In this document: positions 35,221 through 43,727 of the stretch, one piece after another
Layout of the letters: each line of letters begins with the position of its first letter
Numbering within the stretch: position 1 is the first letter of the stretch
The notes under the pieces: model-generated
Databases searched by the model: none
The model's input: the letters and a program-made list of their open reading frames with translations, nothing else
Told to the model about the DNA's origin: nothing
Translations under genes and position numbers: made by a program
Source: Acidobacteriota bacterium
Lineage (GTDB): Bacteria; Acidobacteriota; Terriglobia; Acidiferrales; UBA7541
Reading direction: 5' to 3'
Assembly: GCA_003223245.1 (NCBI GenBank)
Contig: QHYI01000107.1
Location: 1 to 64,000 of the forward strand
Length of the DNA stretch: 64,000 nt

Positions 35221-37053
35221 TCATTCAAAGTGGAATTGGATCTTGATGCTGACGTGCGCGGGAACCGGCCGGCCGTTCTGCCTGGCCGGCTCGTACCGGT
35301 AATACTTCAGCGCTTCCAAGGCGGGCTCGCGCAGGGAAGGAGGCCCGGAGAGCACCGTCGGGGACGTTACGTTTCCCGCTGTGTCGATAATCGCATCGAT
35401 GACTACGCTTCCGGTCTCGAAGTCCCGCAAATCTTCCAGCGAAGCAACCGCGCGCTCCGATTTAATCAATTTCGGTGGCAGGACCGTTGAAGACGGCACC
35501 GTCGGGACAGGGGCGACCGCCTTGGCGGTTGATTCCTTCGTTGTTGATGACCGAACGGGTGAACCCATCGCCGTCGAGCCAGGCCGTTTGTTTCTTTCCC
35601 TGACTGGCGGTTTGTCGATGGCTTCGATGGGCGCCGTCGCAGTGATCCTCTTTTCATTTCGAACGGCGCGGCCTCCCGGGCTTTTGCTCGATAAGCCCAA
35701 ATGGGGCGGAGTTTCTTCCACGGTAACTCCCGGCGCATTTCCGGAGGATGTCTCAGCTGCCGACACCGGACTTGGCGTCGTAGCCTCCGGCATAGCCACT
35801 TTCGTGGTGACCCCGCCTGCCCACGTGGCGACGGAGAACTTGGTTTGTTTGTGCATCCACGGAAACCAATGCTTGTACCAAGCGACGTCAATCAATGCGG
35901 CCAGGACGCAGCTCAAGATCGCCAGGCGAAACATTGCCGTTCGGAAACCGGGAGTGAACTGTCCGCGTGCGCGGAAAGATCGCTTCGGCCTTGGCACCGG
36001 GATGTGGAAATCCGGCGCCGGTTGCGGCGGCAAATTCTGACGCGGCACCGACTTGTGGCTTGGCCTTGGTTCGCTTTGGGTGGGGGATACATCGGCGGCG
36101 AGTTCCGCCCACTGGACTTTTTCGGTCTGGTACCTAACGGCCTCTGCCAGTGGCTCGCGCGTATCCTCAGACGGTACCGCAGGAACGCCGCGAATCGCGC
36201 CGGTGGATTCGTTCGCCCCGGGCTCGGTCCCCGCTTGAAGCCGGTCCAATTGGCTGCGCAGGGCTTCGACTTCCTTCCTGAGCACTTGCACTTCCTCGGC
36301 ATTGGCAGCCGGGACTGCTCCCTCAAGTTCGTCAGCGGTCATCTCCGCGGAGGCCACCAGCTCGAAGGCTTCAATTTCCTTGGAATCTTTGGGCAGCAAG
36401 GGCGTCGCCGCTGAAAATTCTATTCCCCAGAAACCTGACGCGGGCTCGGTGAATTCCAACTCCGCGAAGCAGCCCGTCGGCCGGTGCGCCCGCTTCCGGA
36501 TCACTTGGGCGACGACTTCGCGTTTGGATTCTTCGTTGGTCAAAAACAGGAGTTGCCCGGGTGTGACCGCTGCCGTCAAGCCGATCACACCACCTTTCTC
36601 AAACACCAACACGGTTGCCGTGGACTCGCTAAAGAGTTCGCGTTCCCCCGCACCCGAGGCGCTTCCCGCGCGCGCGCCTGTAACCCTTACCCGTATTTCG
36701 CGGGCTACCGCGTTGACTTTGGGAAGAGGTTTGGTCTTCAGCGGAATGTCCGCATGTTCATTGGGTTCCGCGTAGGTCGGGTCGGGCGGACCGCTGCTTG
36801 TGTTCAACTCGATCGGGCCGGATCCCTCGGGCGAAGAGACTTGCTCGTTTTTAGCTTCTTGATGCGGCCTGACCGGGAACTCTTCCGGCACAGTATCCGG
36901 GGACGCCGTGGGAGCCGAGACGGTCGAAGACGTGGTGTCGTCTGCGGAAGACAAATCTGTTGTCCTTTGTACGCTGGGCGTGCGAGGGGGCACTCCCCGC
37001 GGAAGGAAATATCGCGCCTTGGTCCGCTGCCCCGAAACGGGGCAACTCGACAA
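35221..37053 (-). CDS. PilZ-like/TonB C-terminal fusion membrane protein
   Basis: About 610 residues from a TTG at 37053; the tracked TTG start at 37197 would add 48 AT-rich-coded, poorly plausible residues. After a Cys/Arg N-terminus and a disordered acidic region comes a PilZ-like beta-barrel (about 115-220, IRVRVTGARA..., GGVIGLTAAVTPGQLLFLTNE, FAELEFTEP). A short coiled coil follows (VQVLRKEVEALRSQLDRLQ), then one membrane helix (FRLAILSCVLAALIDVAWY), a Pro/Thr-rich periplasmic stretch, and a TonB C-terminal domain (SVVIDAIIDTAGNVTSPTVLSGPPSLREPALEALKYYRYEPA). The PilZ part lacks the RxxxR and D/NxSxxG motifs needed for cyclic-di-GMP, so nucleotide binding is doubtful. It would link a cytoplasmic domain to TonB-type periplasmic contact. 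No ExbB/ExbD genes are nearby. Confidence 0.75.
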   Translation of the reverse strand: MSSCPVSGQRTKARYFLPRGVPPRTPSVQRTTDLSSADDTTSSTVSAPTASPDTVPEEFPVRPHQEAKNEQVSSPEGSGPIELNTSSGPPDPTYAEPNEHADIPLKTKPLPKVNAVAREIRVRVTGARAGSASGAGERELFSESTATVLVFEKGGVIGLTAAVTPGQLLFLTNEESKREVVAQVIRKRAHRPTGCFAELEFTEPASGFWGIEFSAATPLLPKDSKEIEAFELVASAEMTADELEGAVPAANAEEVQVLRKEVEALRSQLDRLQAGTEPGANESTGAIRGVPAVPSEDTREPLAEAVRYQTEKVQWAELAADVSPTQSEPRPSHKSVPRQNLPPQPAPDFHIPVPRPKRSFRARGQFTPGFRTAMFRLAILSCVLAALIDVAWYKHWFPWMHKQTKFSVATWAGGVTTKVAMPEATTPSPVSAAETSSGNAPGVTVEETPPHLGLSSKSPGGRAVRNEKRITATAPIEAIDKPPVRERNKRPGSTAMGSPVRSSTTKESTAKAVAPVPTVPSSTVLPPKLIKSERAVASLEDLRDFETGSVVIDAIIDTAGNVTSPTVLSGPPSLREPALEALKYYRYEPARQNGRPVPAHVSIKIQFHFE

Positions 37054-37199
37054 GCATACTATGCTTTCATCCCGCTTAGCCCACTCGCTATAGTACCAAC
37101 GTACTAGCGTGCGTAAGCAACATAATTCTTGAATATCAACAAATACCTCAAATTCCAGGACGACAATCCGCTGAATTTGGCACGCCGGAACTTGCAACG

Positions 37200-37943
37200 T
37201 CAGGTGGTTAGGGAGCGCGCGATTCGGAAGCCATAGTCGGCATATTGCAACTGTGGCGGGATGCTAGAGCGCGCTGCGTTGCGGCTCACCTTGATGTGGT
37301 GCCGCCAGGAACCGCCCCGCGATGCTTTGCGGGCGCCATCGGCAGGCCCCTGTGGGTTTCGCTCGGGAGAATAGCGGTAATAGCTTGCATCGTACCAATC
37401 CGCGCACCATTCGTGCACATTGTCACCCACATTGAAAAGCCCATATGCGTTCGGCGCATAGCGACCCACTGACTCCGGCCCATTCTTCCAGCGGTTCGCG
37501 TAATCAGGCAACGACTCCGGCGGAGAATCCCCCCAGGGGTATGCCGATCCTTCTGCTCCGCCCCGCGCGGCGCATTCCCATTCGGCTTCCGTCGGTAGGC
37601 GATAGGCCTTGGCCGTTACGCCGCTCAGCCATTGGCAATAAGCCATCGCCTCGTTCCAAGAGACGGCGACTGCCGGCATTTGGGGATGATTGAAATTGGG
37701 ATCCATGCAGCAAGAAGCTGCAGCAGCATGAGTCGCCGAAAGGAAAAACTGATATTCGGCGTTGGTCACCTGATAGGCCGCTAATTCGAACGAGTCGACC
37801 CACACGCGATGGACGGGCTTCTCGTCATCGCGCCCGGTTTCGCATCCCATCGAAAACCACTGCCCCGGTATGCGAATCATCACGGGCTCGAGGAAGCCTC
37901 CGCCTGGACCGCTCACTCCGAGCCCTGCCGATGCCGTGGTCAT
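37200..37943 (-). CDS. SUMF1/FGE-sulfatase-domain protein lacking FGE cysteines
   Basis: About 247 residues that form one formylglycine-generating-enzyme-sulfatase domain: MIRIPGQWFSMG, the YQVTNAEYQFFL segment, AVSWNEAMAYCQWLSG, YRLPTEAEWECAARGG, YPWGD, VHEWCADWYD, RGGSWRHH and GFRIARS. In the final block, active FGEs carry a Cys pair; here the stretch is RGGSWRHHIKVSRNAARSS with none, so it probably is not a sulfatase activator but one of the many structural or ligand-binding relatives. The ATG at 37943 is preferred to 38027, which would overlap the formate-THF ligase gene by 29 bases. Confidence 0.85.
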   Translation of the reverse strand: MTTASAGLGVSGPGGGFLEPVMIRIPGQWFSMGCETGRDDEKPVHRVWVDSFELAAYQVTNAEYQFFLSATHAAAASCCMDPNFNHPQMPAVAVSWNEAMAYCQWLSGVTAKAYRLPTEAEWECAARGGAEGSAYPWGDSPPESLPDYANRWKNGPESVGRYAPNAYGLFNVGDNVHEWCADWYDASYYRYSPERNPQGPADGARKASRGGSWRHHIKVSRNAARSSIPPQLQYADYGFRIARSLTT

Positions 37944-37998
37944 ACGATTACTCGCTTTACTTCCCTCAAAGGCGCGGTCCGTGCGCCTTTTTCTCTCT

Positions 37999-39612
37999 TC
38001 AGATTCCGATGATCTTCCCCGAATCATCTACATCGATCAAAGACGCGCGGGAAACTTTTGGCAAGCCGGGCATCAGCATCATGTTGCCGGAAATCGCCAC
38101 CACAAAACCGGCGCCCGCGGAGAGCGAGGCGTTCGTTACGTTCAAAGTCCACCCCGTAGGCGCGCCGAGGAGTTTGGGATTCTCGGTCAAGGAATACTGC
38201 GTTTTCGCCATGCAGACAGGCAATTTGCCATAGCCCCAATCGGAGAACTGCTTCAACTTGGCGGCAGCCTCGTCAGAAAACTTTACGTCGTTGGCCCCGT
38301 AGATTCTATGCGCCACTTTTTTGATCTTATCCACAAACGGTTCATCAAAAGAATACAGCGCATGCACAGCGGGTGAGAGGGTTTTTTCGATGGTCTCGAC
38401 CAGTTTTTCCGCCAGCCCTTTCGCACCCGGACCTCCTTTCGCGAAACCCTCCGAGAGGGCACTTTCTACTCCTCGTTCTGCGCAATACGCTGCCAGTCGC
38501 TTTAATTCCGACTCCGAATCGTCCGGAAAACGATTGATGGCGGCAACGATCGGTACCCCGAAATTCTTAAGGATTTCGATATGCTTGCCAAGATTCGGCA
38601 GCCCGCGCTCGAAGTTCCCTTCCCCCTGATTCTTCATGCTGCGAACGGTTGTGACCAGGACTGCGGCCGAAGGCACGATACCCGACTGTTGCATGACAAT
38701 GTCGAAATACTTCTCGGCGCCGAGGTCCGCAGCGAACCCGCACTCGTTCACCACATAGTCCGCGAGGCGCAAGCCCATTTCCTGGCAGATGACGCTGCTG
38801 GTGCCATGCGCGATGTTCCCGAATGGCCCGGCATGCACAAAAGCTGGCGTGCCGTCAGTGGTTTGAACCAGATTGGGCAGAATTGCTTCAGCGAGCAGCG
38901 CCATCATGCCGCCGGTCGCGGAAAGATCTTTCGCACAAACGGGTTTCCCATCTCGTGTAACGCTGACAACGATGGCTTCCAGGCGCTTGCGAAGGTCCTT
39001 GCGGTCCTTCGCCAACGCGATGATCGCCATGATTTCCGAAGCCGCGGTAATGATGAACCCCGACTGGCGGTTGGCGTCTTCTTTTTTGCTATCGAGCGAA
39101 AGGCGGATGTGGCGCAGCGCGCGGTCGTTCATGTCCATGGCGCGTGGCCAGGTAATCTGCCCGGGATCAAGATGCAGCTCATTGCCGTGGAACAGATGGG
39201 CGTCCACCAGCGCGGCAAGCAAATTGTGCGCCGAGGAGATGGCGTGAAAGTCGCCGGTGAAGTGAAGATTGATCTTCGAGCTGGGCTCAATTTGCGAAAG
39301 CCCGCCGCCGGCCGCGCCGCCTTTCATCCCAAAAACGGGGCCGAGCGACGGCTCGCGGGAAGTGATAACCACCTTCTTGCCAATATGGGCAAGGCCCTGC
39401 GTCAGACTGATAGCCGTGACGGTTTTGCCTTCGCCCGCGGCGGTCGGCGTTGTGGCCGTGACGATGATGAGCTTGCCCCGCCGCATAAAAGCGGGATCAG
39501 AGAGCAGTTCGAGGCGAACTTTGCCGCTGTCCGAGCCAATTTGCTCGAAATATTTTTCAGGAACTCCGAGTTTGCGGGCTACCGCTTGAATCGGGAGAAG
39601 AGTATTTGCCAT
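37999..39612 (-). CDS. fhs: Formate-tetrahydrofolate ligase
   Basis: 537 residues from the ATG at 39612 (the tracked TTG at 39639 is less likely). Conserved features: LIIVTATTPTAAGEGKTV (ATP-binding loop), SREPSLGPVFGMKGGAAGGG, LHFTGDFHAISSAHNLLAALVDAHLFHGN and the C-terminal MPGLPKVSRA. It joins formate to tetrahydrofolate using ATP, feeding 10-formyl-THF into purine and serine synthesis or C1 oxidation. The gene is followed by the FGE-like gene and preceded by a 178-base gap with an A-run. Confidence 0.95.
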   Translation of the reverse strand: MANTLLPIQAVARKLGVPEKYFEQIGSDSGKVRLELLSDPAFMRRGKLIIVTATTPTAAGEGKTVTAISLTQGLAHIGKKVVITSREPSLGPVFGMKGGAAGGGLSQIEPSSKINLHFTGDFHAISSAHNLLAALVDAHLFHGNELHLDPGQITWPRAMDMNDRALRHIRLSLDSKKEDANRQSGFIITAASEIMAIIALAKDRKDLRKRLEAIVVSVTRDGKPVCAKDLSATGGMMALLAEAILPNLVQTTDGTPAFVHAGPFGNIAHGTSSVICQEMGLRLADYVVNECGFAADLGAEKYFDIVMQQSGIVPSAAVLVTTVRSMKNQGEGNFERGLPNLGKHIEILKNFGVPIVAAINRFPDDSESELKRLAAYCAERGVESALSEGFAKGGPGAKGLAEKLVETIEKTLSPAVHALYSFDEPFVDKIKKVAHRIYGANDVKFSDEAAAKLKQFSDWGYGKLPVCMAKTQYSLTENPKLLGAPTGWTLNVTNASLSAGAGFVVAISGNMMLMPGLPKVSRASLIDVDDSGKIIGI

Positions 39613-39790
39613 AGAAAATAGTGGGGCTCTGAGCGCCAAAGAATTTCAGCGCGGAAAAAAAAGAATAACACAGAAGCTGGGCAGAAAACGAACCAACGCG
39701 AGTCGCAGGTAGGGTCCTAATTTGAACGATGTCTTGCGAAGGGTGAAAGGTGGGAGTGAGGCAGTTGCCTTTTCAATCCAATCAAAGGTT

Positions 39791-40172
39791 CTATGCCAGC
39801 GGATGCTTGGGCTGGTAAAGCATGATGTCATCCGCGCCGGGTACGGCCATCATGACCACGAGTCCATATCCGCGATCCTGAACTTCGCCGCGGAACTCCG
39901 CTCCTCTGCCCTTCAGTTCAGCGATCGTGTGTGAGATGTCGTCGCACATGAGGGAGATCAGATGGTGGCGCGGCGATTCGTACGTCTTGCCGTCATAGAC
40001 GCCGTGGGTCGGGTGCACGCCCATCTCACTCCGCCCGGTCTTGAAGATCAGCCAACCCGCGCCTCCGCCCAGCGCACCCTCGACGTAGGGGCAGCCGAGG
40101 ACGTTCGCGAAGGAATGCGCGCGTGGCGGGGGCATCGTCGGAATAAATCAGGGCGTGGATGCTGGTAATCAT
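39791..40172 (-). pseudogene. VOC-family (glyoxalase/dioxygenase-fold) protein, frameshifted
   Basis: The tracked ORF 39791-40135 starts mid-domain. Reading the other frame from an ATG at 40172 gives MITSIHALIYSDDAPATRAF, the classic VOC opening. The two join at a TTCCTTC string near 40110-40115, where one extra base shifts the frame into ...ANVLGCPYVEGALGG. The rest contains GVHPTHGV, MCDDISHTIAELKGRG and LYQPKHP, a complete glyoxalase-like domain of about 125 residues. Function unknown; the family binds metal and small organic substrates. The break is either a real frameshift mutation or an indel error. Confidence 0.75.
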
Positions 40173-40304
40173 CAGACTGAACTACTGAAATGCCGCGAAA
40201 TTGTACTATGTCGGTTTATCGCCAATCAAGAAGCCGGTCAGCGCACTGGATATCGAAATATAGGACACTACCCAGTCGCAGTGCTCTTCTGGGAAAAGAT
40301 CCTT

Positions 40305-41372
40305 TCAGTGCGTGGACTCGAGGCTCAGCTTCTGGACGCGCCAGTTAAGAAGCTCCGCAACAAACAGCTCATTTTCGCTCGGGCAGGCGATTTCGTGGAT
40401 CCAGCCGAATTGCCCAAGCTGCTTGCCCGACTTGCCGAGAACGCCAAGAACCTTGCCGTCGAGAGTCAATTTATAGATGCGGCCGGGAAAAGCGTCCGAG
40501 GCATAAAGAACCTGATTCGGTCCGGGCGTGATGCAGATGGCCCAGGGCGCGCCGGGCGACATCGTTCCCGTGGTCGCGGTGGGCTTATTGCCGATGGCAG
40601 GCCGAGCATCGGTGGGAACCGGCACATCAATGGTGAATTGCCGAAGAAATTTCCCCGCAGTATCAAAAACCTGGATGCGGCGATTGCCACGGTCTGCGAC
40701 ATAAATATTGTCGTGGGCGTCCATCGCGATACTGTGCGGAGTGTTGAATTGACCGGGCCCCGCCCCCGGCTCGCCCCAAGACATCACCCAGTTGCCTTCC
40801 TTATCCACTTTTGCGACGCGCGAATTGATGTATCCGTCGCTGATGTAAGTGTTGCCGGCTGAGTCCCAGGCCACGTCGGTGACTTGACGAAACATGCCGT
40901 CCACGGGAGGCAGCGGCGGTTTCACATGCTTCAGCGGCTCGGTGCCCTCGTCGGAAGCTTCCTGCTTGCGGCCAAACACCAGGGCGACGCGGCCTTCCGG
41001 ATTGAACTTGATCACCATATCCGAACCCTTATCCGTCACCCAGACGTTGTCTTCTTTGTCGATTTTCACGGTGTGCGCAAACGACCAGGCGTATAAGTTG
41101 TGACCAATCTCGCGCAGGAATTTTCCGTCGGGACTGAATTCCAAAAGTTGCGCAGCCGCCGCCGCATAGGCGGGTCCCGTCGTGTCACCGCGCGAAAACA
41201 CAAAAATGTGGCTTTTCGAATTGACCGCCACGCCCGTGGCCTCCCCCAGATAGCGATCGGGCGGAAGCTGCAAAAAATCCGGAGCGGAATGGAAACGAAT
41301 CTCCGGGGGCTGCTGTTGGGCAAAGGCAGGCACAGCGGAGGAAATCACAAGCAGCAACAGCGAGTGCTTCAT
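40305..41372 (-). CDS. Exported NHL-repeat beta-propeller protein
   Basis: 355 residues with a signal peptide (residues 1-18, AFAQ) followed by NHL/6-bladed propeller repeats: GVAVNSKSHIFVFSRG, VKIDKEDNVWVTDKG, VAWDSAGNTYISDGY, IAMDAHDNIYVADRGNRRIQVFD and a final WRVQKL. The arrangement resembles peptidyl-alpha-hydroxyglycine alpha-amidating lyase-like proteins common in soil bacteria, but enzymatic residues were not confirmed. It starts with AGGAGG ten bases upstream. It probably acts in the periplasm or outside. Confidence 0.85.
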   Translation of the reverse strand: MKHSLLLLVISSAVPAFAQQQPPEIRFHSAPDFLQLPPDRYLGEATGVAVNSKSHIFVFSRGDTTGPAYAAAAAQLLEFSPDGKFLREIGHNLYAWSFAHTVKIDKEDNVWVTDKGSDMVIKFNPEGRVALVFGRKQEASDEGTEPLKHVKPPLPPVDGMFRQVTDVAWDSAGNTYISDGYINSRVAKVDKEGNWVMSWGEPGAGPGQFNTPHSIAMDAHDNIYVADRGNRRIQVFDTAGKFLRQFTIDVPVPTDARPAIGNKPTATTGTMSPGAPWAICITPGPNQVLYASDAFPGRIYKLTLDGKVLGVLGKSGKQLGQFGWIHEIACPSENELFVAELLNWRVQKLSLESTH

Positions 41373-41422
41373 GGGTACAAGCCTCCTTGGCCGTTCCGCA
41401 TCATACGCGCTTTTTGCGTTCT

Positions 41423-41809
41423 TTAGTCGCCCGTTAACGCTTTGTACTGCGCGGCTGTGAGCGGAACCACAGAGAGCCGGCCCTGGCGGACCAGCGGCGA
41501 ATCGGCAAAAAGCTTGCTGGCCTTGATTTGAGCCAAGGTCATCGGCTTCGCAAGAGGTTTTCCTGCTTTGATCGTGACCACCGGATTCTTCGGGTTGGAA
41601 GCGTCCACGGATACCACTGTCGCGGTACCCACAGCAGTCTTTTGGTCGCCGGTTTCATAGATGATGAGCCGCGTGCCAGCCGTCATCTCGCGGAGGTTTC
41701 GCAACGCCACGGGATTCGACACGCCGTCCCACTCTGTGACCCTATCGCGCCGCAGATCGGCAAAGGAGTATTCGGAAGGTTCGGTCTTGAGCAGATAGTC
41801 CGAGGCCAT
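41423..41809 (-). CDS. EVE-domain protein
   Basis: 128 residues forming one EVE domain (PUA-like), with the start YLLKTEPSEYSFADL, TEWDGVSNPVALRNLREM and TRLIIYETGD. EVE domains in eukaryotic THYN1 and bacterial restriction-linked proteins bind modified bases; stand-alone bacterial members like this are of unknown function. It shares the strand with the NHL gene and is 50 bases upstream of it, so the two may be cotranscribed. Confidence 0.9.
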   Translation of the reverse strand: MASDYLLKTEPSEYSFADLRRDRVTEWDGVSNPVALRNLREMTAGTRLIIYETGDQKTAVGTATVVSVDASNPKNPVVTIKAGKPLAKPMTLAQIKASKLFADSPLVRQGRLSVVPLTAAQYKALTGD

Positions 41810-41994
41810 GAGTTTGCCGCCTTTTCCCGCAATGTGAGCGGCTATTCTACATGCGCGACGGATATAGGCTCAACTCGATAGCTACCCCGCTGACTGTCTT
41901 TCGTTTTGTTTTTTGTCGCAAATTCCTTTCGCTTTTTCATTGACCTTAAAATTCTGCCTGAGTATTCTCTACTCGACTCCTCTTGGAGGTGTGG

Positions 41995-42699
41995 ATGCCG
42001 CGCTCGCGCGTGGTTGATAGCCCGGCAGCCGGCCGTATTTTTCTCGCCGCTCTTCTCTCCTTGACGCTTTTGATGCCTCCTCTTTTGGCTGCCCCCGCTT
42101 CGGCACTGGGAACGGTAGTTTTTGCCAACCGCGCCCGCGTTGGCGCGGCCGATACATCCGCTGGCGCGACGATTTTTGGCGGCGATCGCCTCAGCACAGA
42201 CCAGGCGGGCACGGTGCAAATTCGCGCAGGCGCGGCCCGCTTCCTTCTTGGTAGCTCGAGTGCTGCGACGCTGGCCCAGGACGAAAGCGGTCCTTCAGCC
42301 ACCCTTACAGCCGGCACAGCGACGTTTTCGACCGCGAATTCAAAAGCTTTCGCGCTTCACGTCGCTTCGGCGACTATTCGTCCGAACACGGACCAACCTG
42401 CGATCGGAAAAGTGACCGTATTGACCCCCAAGGAACTTCTGGTAAAGAGCGTTCGCGGCTCTTTGCGGATCGCCGTCGAAGATGATGTTCGGGAAATCCC
42501 GGAAGGCGCCGCTTATCGTGTCGTTCTTGACCGGAACGCTCCCGAACCACAAGGCCGGCGCGGCGCCGGCACCAAAGGCGTGGGCGGTCCGCCTGCCAAA
42601 GGCGCCAAAAGCAGGTTCCTCTTGTACGCGATCGCGATCACCGGCGGGGCAACCGTCTGGGTGGCTCACGAAGCTATTGAAAGCGCGGATAAGCCTTAG
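41995..42699 (+). CDS. Exported FecR-like domain protein with C-terminal membrane helix
   Basis: About 234 residues from the ATG at 41995, which follows GGAGGT. N-terminal membrane/signal segment (residues 12-33), then a FecR-like beta-rich domain (GTVVFANRARVGAADTSAGATIFGGDRLSTDQAGTVQIRAG) and a C-terminal hydrophobic helix (FLLYAIAITGGATVWVAHEAI). The family is uncharacterised; FecR-like folds often transmit signals from TonB receptors or bind cell-wall ligands. It is divergent from the EVE gene and convergent with korB. The tracked TTG start lies inside the Shine-Dalgarno region. Confidence 0.7.
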   Translation: MPRSRVVDSPAAGRIFLAALLSLTLLMPPLLAAPASALGTVVFANRARVGAADTSAGATIFGGDRLSTDQAGTVQIRAGAARFLLGSSSAATLAQDESGPSATLTAGTATFSTANSKAFALHVASATIRPNTDQPAIGKVTVLTPKELLVKSVRGSLRIAVEDDVREIPEGAAYRVVLDRNAPEPQGRRGAGTKGVGGPPAKGAKSRFLLYAIAITGGATVWVAHEAIESADKP

Positions 42700-42805
42700 A
42701 GGAAATCCTCCCGAACCACCGTACCGCACTCTCGGTTTCTTCGTTAATCCGGCAATGCTTTTCCGCCTGCCGGCGTCTTCGGTACCGCCAGGTTCCCGCG
42801 CGCTT

Positions 42806-43702
42806 TCACATCAATTCCTCAATAAAGCCGCGCGCCACATCGAGAGGCACGCGCGGATCGTGATGCACCAGCGGGCCTTCGTTCAGGACCGGCTCCGCCG
42901 CATGTAGAGCGGGCACGTCGGTGCGCTCGAAGAATTTCCCGGTGGGAATCTCCTCGCCCCAGAGGAGGGATTTCTCCATCGCAGCAGCCCAGTCCCTCGC
43001 ATCGTAAGAAGCGTCATCCTCGAGCTTCTTCACCCGCGGGCGGTACCACTGATAGGTGTTGTCGTGATTATAGGTGACGCACGGGCTGAACACGTCAAGG
43101 AACGAAAATCCTTTGTGCACGATGCCTTGCTTGATGAGTTCAGTAAGGTGTTTCTGATCCCCGCTGAAGCCCCGCGCCACAAAAGTAGCGCCCGCAGCAA
43201 GCGCCAGCAAAATGGGATTCACGGGCGCTTCGATGTTTCCAAACGGCATGCTTTTGGTCTTCATGCCAATTCGGCTCGTCGGCGAAGTTTGTCCCGTCGT
43301 GAGACCGTAAATCTGGTTGTCCATCACGATGTACAGTAGGTCCACGTTGCGGCGCATCGTATGGATGAAATGATTGCCTCCAATGCCGAAGCCGTCGCCG
43401 TCTCCCCCGGTTACCAAGACTGTCAGTTCATGGTTCGCAAGCTTTAGACCCGTTCCCACTGCCAGCGCGCGTCCATGCAAAGTGTGCATGCCGTAGGTGT
43501 TGATGAATCCTGGAAGATTGGACGAACAGCCGATGCCGCTGATGGCGACTACGTTGTGATTGGGAATCTGCAGTTCCACTAGCGCCTTCTGAATCGCCGC
43601 CAATACGCCGAAGTCGCCGCACCCCGGACACCAGTCGGGATCGACTCTGCCCTTCAAATCGGCCACCGTCAGTTGACTGGTTCGCTGTACGCTTGTAGCC
43701 AT
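42806..43702 (-). CDS. korB: 2-oxoacid:ferredoxin oxidoreductase, beta subunit
   Basis: 298 residues of the KorB type: DPDWCPGCGDFGVLAAIQKAL (Fe-S/TPP side), HGRALAVGTGLKLAN, and the TPP-binding GGDGDGFGIGGNHFIHTMRRNVDLLYIVMDNQIYGLTTGQ. With the alpha subunit it oxidatively decarboxylates 2-oxoglutarate (or a related 2-oxoacid) to acyl-CoA and reduces ferredoxin, or runs in reverse. GGAGGAG precedes the ATG, and it starts 25 bases after korA. Confidence 0.92.
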   Translation of the reverse strand: MATSVQRTSQLTVADLKGRVDPDWCPGCGDFGVLAAIQKALVELQIPNHNVVAISGIGCSSNLPGFINTYGMHTLHGRALAVGTGLKLANHELTVLVTGGDGDGFGIGGNHFIHTMRRNVDLLYIVMDNQIYGLTTGQTSPTSRIGMKTKSMPFGNIEAPVNPILLALAAGATFVARGFSGDQKHLTELIKQGIVHKGFSFLDVFSPCVTYNHDNTYQWYRPRVKKLEDDASYDARDWAAAMEKSLLWGEEIPTGKFFERTDVPALHAAEPVLNEGPLVHHDPRVPLDVARGFIEELM

Positions 43703-43727
43703 GTGCTCCTCCTCTCCTACTCAAGGC

